A stretch of 7,379 nt of DNA from Actinomycetes bacterium (GTDB lineage Bacteria; Actinomycetota; Acidimicrobiia; Acidimicrobiales; Acidimicrobiaceae), in the NCBI GenBank assembly GCA_021819025.1, contig JAKASN010000086.1:1-7379 (forward strand), in the 5' to 3' direction. Below, piece after piece: positions 5,860 to 7,379 of the stretch. Every line of letters starts with the position of its first letter. Position 1 is the first letter of the stretch. Position numbers and translations under genes: made by a program. The notes below the pieces were generated by a model. The model searched no databases, was not told where the DNA came from, and was given only the letters and a program-made list of their open reading frames with translations.

Positions 5860-6789
5860 ATGGCTGCGCAAATCAAGACGTTTTCAGCCTTCGGCAAGTC
5901 CTCTGCACGCATTGCGGTGCTGCTATTGCTTCAAGTCGCGCTCGTCGGAGCCTTCTGGAGCTCTCCGGCTTGGGCGAAGGGACCTACCTGCTCCGCTTTG
6001 ACCACCGGCAATGACATCTCATATCCTCAGTGCGGGAAGAGTTTTCCGAGTGGCCAGGCCTTTGGTATCGTTGGGGTCAACGACGGTCTCGCCAACAACG
6101 CCAACCCCTGTCTCGGCCCATACAATGGCGGCGGTGCATCCACAAGCGAACTCTATTGGGCGCAAATGACCTCTAGTGGCACCCCGAGCCAGCCCAAGGC
6201 GCAGCTTTATGTCAATACCGCGGATCCGGGCAATAGCGTAGCTGATTGGCCGAAAGCGTCCAATACTTCAGATGCCTATGGATCGTGCACCACCGTTTCC
6301 AATGGCACAATTGGGGCGAACTCCACCGCCTGCGCTTGGCAGTATGGCTACAACATGGCGAGCTATGATGCGGGCCTCTTGGCGAACGCGGCAGAGGCTT
6401 TGAACAATTCCTCGATTCCCGGTAGCGTATGGAGTTATTTTTGGTGGTTGGATGTGGAGACTGCCAACAGCTGGCAAGCGGGCAGCTTGGGCGAGGAGAT
6501 GAACCTCGCCGTTCTCCAGGGCATGGCCTATGTCTTTGGCCCAGCGCGTACCCCCATTAGACCAAACGTCGGGGTCTACTCCACCTCATATCAGTGGGGA
6601 GAGATTGTCGGCAGCGTCAGCGGCACTTTCCTAGGTGCCCTCGAAGACGTCAACGTCTGGCTCCCGGGAGCCCGTAGCGAGGGCGCAGCGGCGAGCAATT
6701 GCACTGCGACGGCTTTTACAGGTGGCAAGGTCACCGTCACTCAGTGGTTCTCGCACCCATTTGACTCCGACTACTCATGTGTCGGTTAG
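5860..6789 (+). CDS. Secreted GH25-like (lysozyme-type TIM-barrel) protein
   Basis: A 309-residue protein with a Sec signal peptide: basic n-region (Lys6, Lys13, Arg17), hydrophobic core 18-33 and AWA-K cleavage expected after residue 39. The mature part follows the motif order of GH25 muramidases. These are 'GNDISYPQC' (50-58) for strand one, 'FGIVGVNDG' (68-76), 'LYVNTADPG' (117-125), 'WWLDVET' (195-201), 'GVYSTSYQW' (238-246), 'VWLPGA' (266-271) and 'VTVTQW' (291-296). Asp52, Asp198 and Glu200 would be the GH25-like acidic residues. Seven cysteines (44, 58, 84, 143, 158, 281, 307) suggest disulfides outside the cell. Role by inference: cell-wall hydrolysis or a non-catalytic relative; identity to true GH25 is low. 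The frame is open upstream to 5746, but ATG 5860 puts the signal peptide at the N-terminus. It stands alone, convergent with the next gene. Confidence 0.68.
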   Translation: MAAQIKTFSAFGKSSARIAVLLLLQVALVGAFWSSPAWAKGPTCSALTTGNDISYPQCGKSFPSGQAFGIVGVNDGLANNANPCLGPYNGGGASTSELYWAQMTSSGTPSQPKAQLYVNTADPGNSVADWPKASNTSDAYGSCTTVSNGTIGANSTACAWQYGYNMASYDAGLLANAAEALNNSSIPGSVWSYFWWLDVETANSWQAGSLGEEMNLAVLQGMAYVFGPARTPIRPNVGVYSTSYQWGEIVGSVSGTFLGALEDVNVWLPGARSEGAAASNCTATAFTGGKVTVTQWFSHPFDSDYSCVG

Positions 6790-6862
6790 CTGAACTGGCG
6801 CGATAGGTTGTCCGCGGAGGGCCACGAAGTTCACTTCCTAGAGGCGCATCAGCACCAAAGAG

Positions 6863-7297
6863 TCACGCGGCAGGGGGAACGAGTGTTTCCATTCTCGCGA
6901 CTAGTTGGTTTAGGGCAGCGTCCTGGGAGCCGAGGTGGCGCTGCAGCTCGAGACACTCGTGGAGGATCGCCTCGGCATCGCTATAGGTTTGCTCGGCGCG
7001 TTTGTCTGCTGCCACGCTTTGTACGTTTTGGCCCACCATAATGATCGAGAGCAACACGAGCTGAAGAAAGGTTTGGGCGACCCACGAGACGATGGACTGT
7101 ATCCCACCGCGAATCGCCGCAGGGAGACTGAGAAGGTCGAAGGCGGCAAAGAGATAGGCGCACCACATGGAGCCGACTGCTTTGGTAATGAGCAGTGCGA
7201 GCTTGCCGTTGAAACCCACCGCCGCGTCGGTAGTCTTAGGGGGCTTGGTCTTGCGACGTTCGGCGATTCGCGGATGTATTACGTGTTGAAATTCCAT
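6863..7297 (-). CDS. Small conserved membrane protein with C-terminal helical tail (unknown function)
   Basis: A 144-residue protein with a basic, Pro/Lys-rich N-terminus (1-30), two likely membrane helices (about 39-58 with 'MWCAYLF', and 68-88), then a polar, probably helical or coiled tail (95-139). The block 'SWVAQTFLQLVLLSIIMVGQ' (71-90) and the following 'AADKRAEQTYSDAEAILHE' (96-114) look like a conserved actinobacterial membrane family. The arrangement recalls DUF1003 or low-affinity iron permease-like proteins, in which a helix is followed by an asparagine/glutamine-rich exit and an amphipathic tail, but I cannot name the family with certainty. The tail faces the cytoplasm if the basic N-terminus does. 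The start at ATG 7297 lacks a Shine-Dalgarno. The gene is convergent with the GH25-like gene (73-bp gap) and no clear terminator lies between them. Confidence 0.75.
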   Translation of the reverse strand: MEFQHVIHPRIAERRKTKPPKTTDAAVGFNGKLALLITKAVGSMWCAYLFAAFDLLSLPAAIRGGIQSIVSWVAQTFLQLVLLSIIMVGQNVQSVAADKRAEQTYSDAEAILHECLELQRHLGSQDAALNQLVARMETLVPPAA

Positions 7298-7303
7298 GTG
7301 CGA

Positions 7304-7309
7304 ATGCTA
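7304..7309 (-). promoter_or_regulatory. Possible -10 box for a leaderless transcript of the membrane-protein gene
   Basis: On the minus strand TAGCAT fits TAnnnT and ends 6 nt before ATG 7297, the same geometry as at the GH25-like gene. No ribosome site is visible, so translation from a leaderless mRNA is plausible. The -35 region is not recognisable. Confidence 0.4.
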
Positions 7310-7321
7310 GCCAATTTGAGC

Positions 7322-7354
7322 CCCCAAGAGTCGGGTTTGGCCCGAGTCGTGGGG
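7322..7354. repeat. Imperfect hairpin near the right edge
   Basis: TCGGG (7331-7335) and CCCGA (7341-7345) pair around TTTGG. Outside symmetric 5-nt mismatched stretches, CCCC (7322-7325) and GGGG (7351-7354) can also pair. It has no T-run and lies just upstream of the membrane-protein promoter region. It may be a regulatory dyad or the tail of a transcript entering from the right. Confidence 0.3.
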
Positions 7355-7379
7355 ATTGCGGCGGTTTTCCATCGCTACC

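Noticed and set aside
6790..6862. Terminator between the convergent GH25-like and membrane-protein genes
   Set aside because: Only a 5-bp GAAGT/ACTTC pairing with a 2-nt loop and no T-run; too weak to call.
1..7379. CRISPR array or other tandem repeat array
   Set aside because: No regularly spaced direct repeats are visible on reading the window.

Overview
The window looks like a chromosomal segment from a moderately high-GC actinobacterium. This rests on gene content and style: an F420-type PPOX flavin/deazaflavin protein, a secreted GH25-like barrel protein, a small actinobacterial-type membrane protein, GTG starts, and two genes with a TAnnnT box placed so that the mRNA would be leaderless. 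An acidophilic Acidimicrobiia-like host is a guess, not something the sequence proves.

Layout, left to right. Bases 1-249 (- strand) hold the first 83 codons of an acyl-CoA dehydrogenase that continues beyond the left edge. Bases 447-1349 (- strand) encode an ArdC-like protein, with an ssDNA-binding N-terminal domain and a zinc metallopeptidase C-terminal domain. A divergent gap of about 230 bp follows. Then comes a two-gene ABC-2-type exporter operon on the + strand: an ATPase (1584-2312) and a large membrane subunit (2318-4102) whose Shine-Dalgarno sequence overlaps the ATPase stop codon. A possible Rho-independent terminator lies just after it.

Bases 4135-5240 contain no intact gene. The right part (about 4727-5160) is a decayed IS21-family element: a probable left-end repeat, then the N-terminal part of istA broken by two single-base deletions and missing its catalytic region. 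Two compact hairpins sit just left of it. The remaining part (4135-4660) has no recognisable content beyond one weak minus-strand frame.

The right part carries three ordinary-looking genes. They are a PPOX-family F420/flavin protein (5241-5642, -), a secreted GH25-like TIM-barrel protein (5860-6789, +, divergent from the PPOX gene), and a two-helix membrane protein with a coiled-coil-like tail (6863-7297, -, convergent with the GH25-like gene).

Only the ABC pair forms a clear operon. The other genes look like independent transcription units. I see no convincing new multi-gene system. The most interesting items are the stand-alone ArdC-like gene, the apparently duplicated and fused permease, the GH25-like secreted protein and the IS21 relic.
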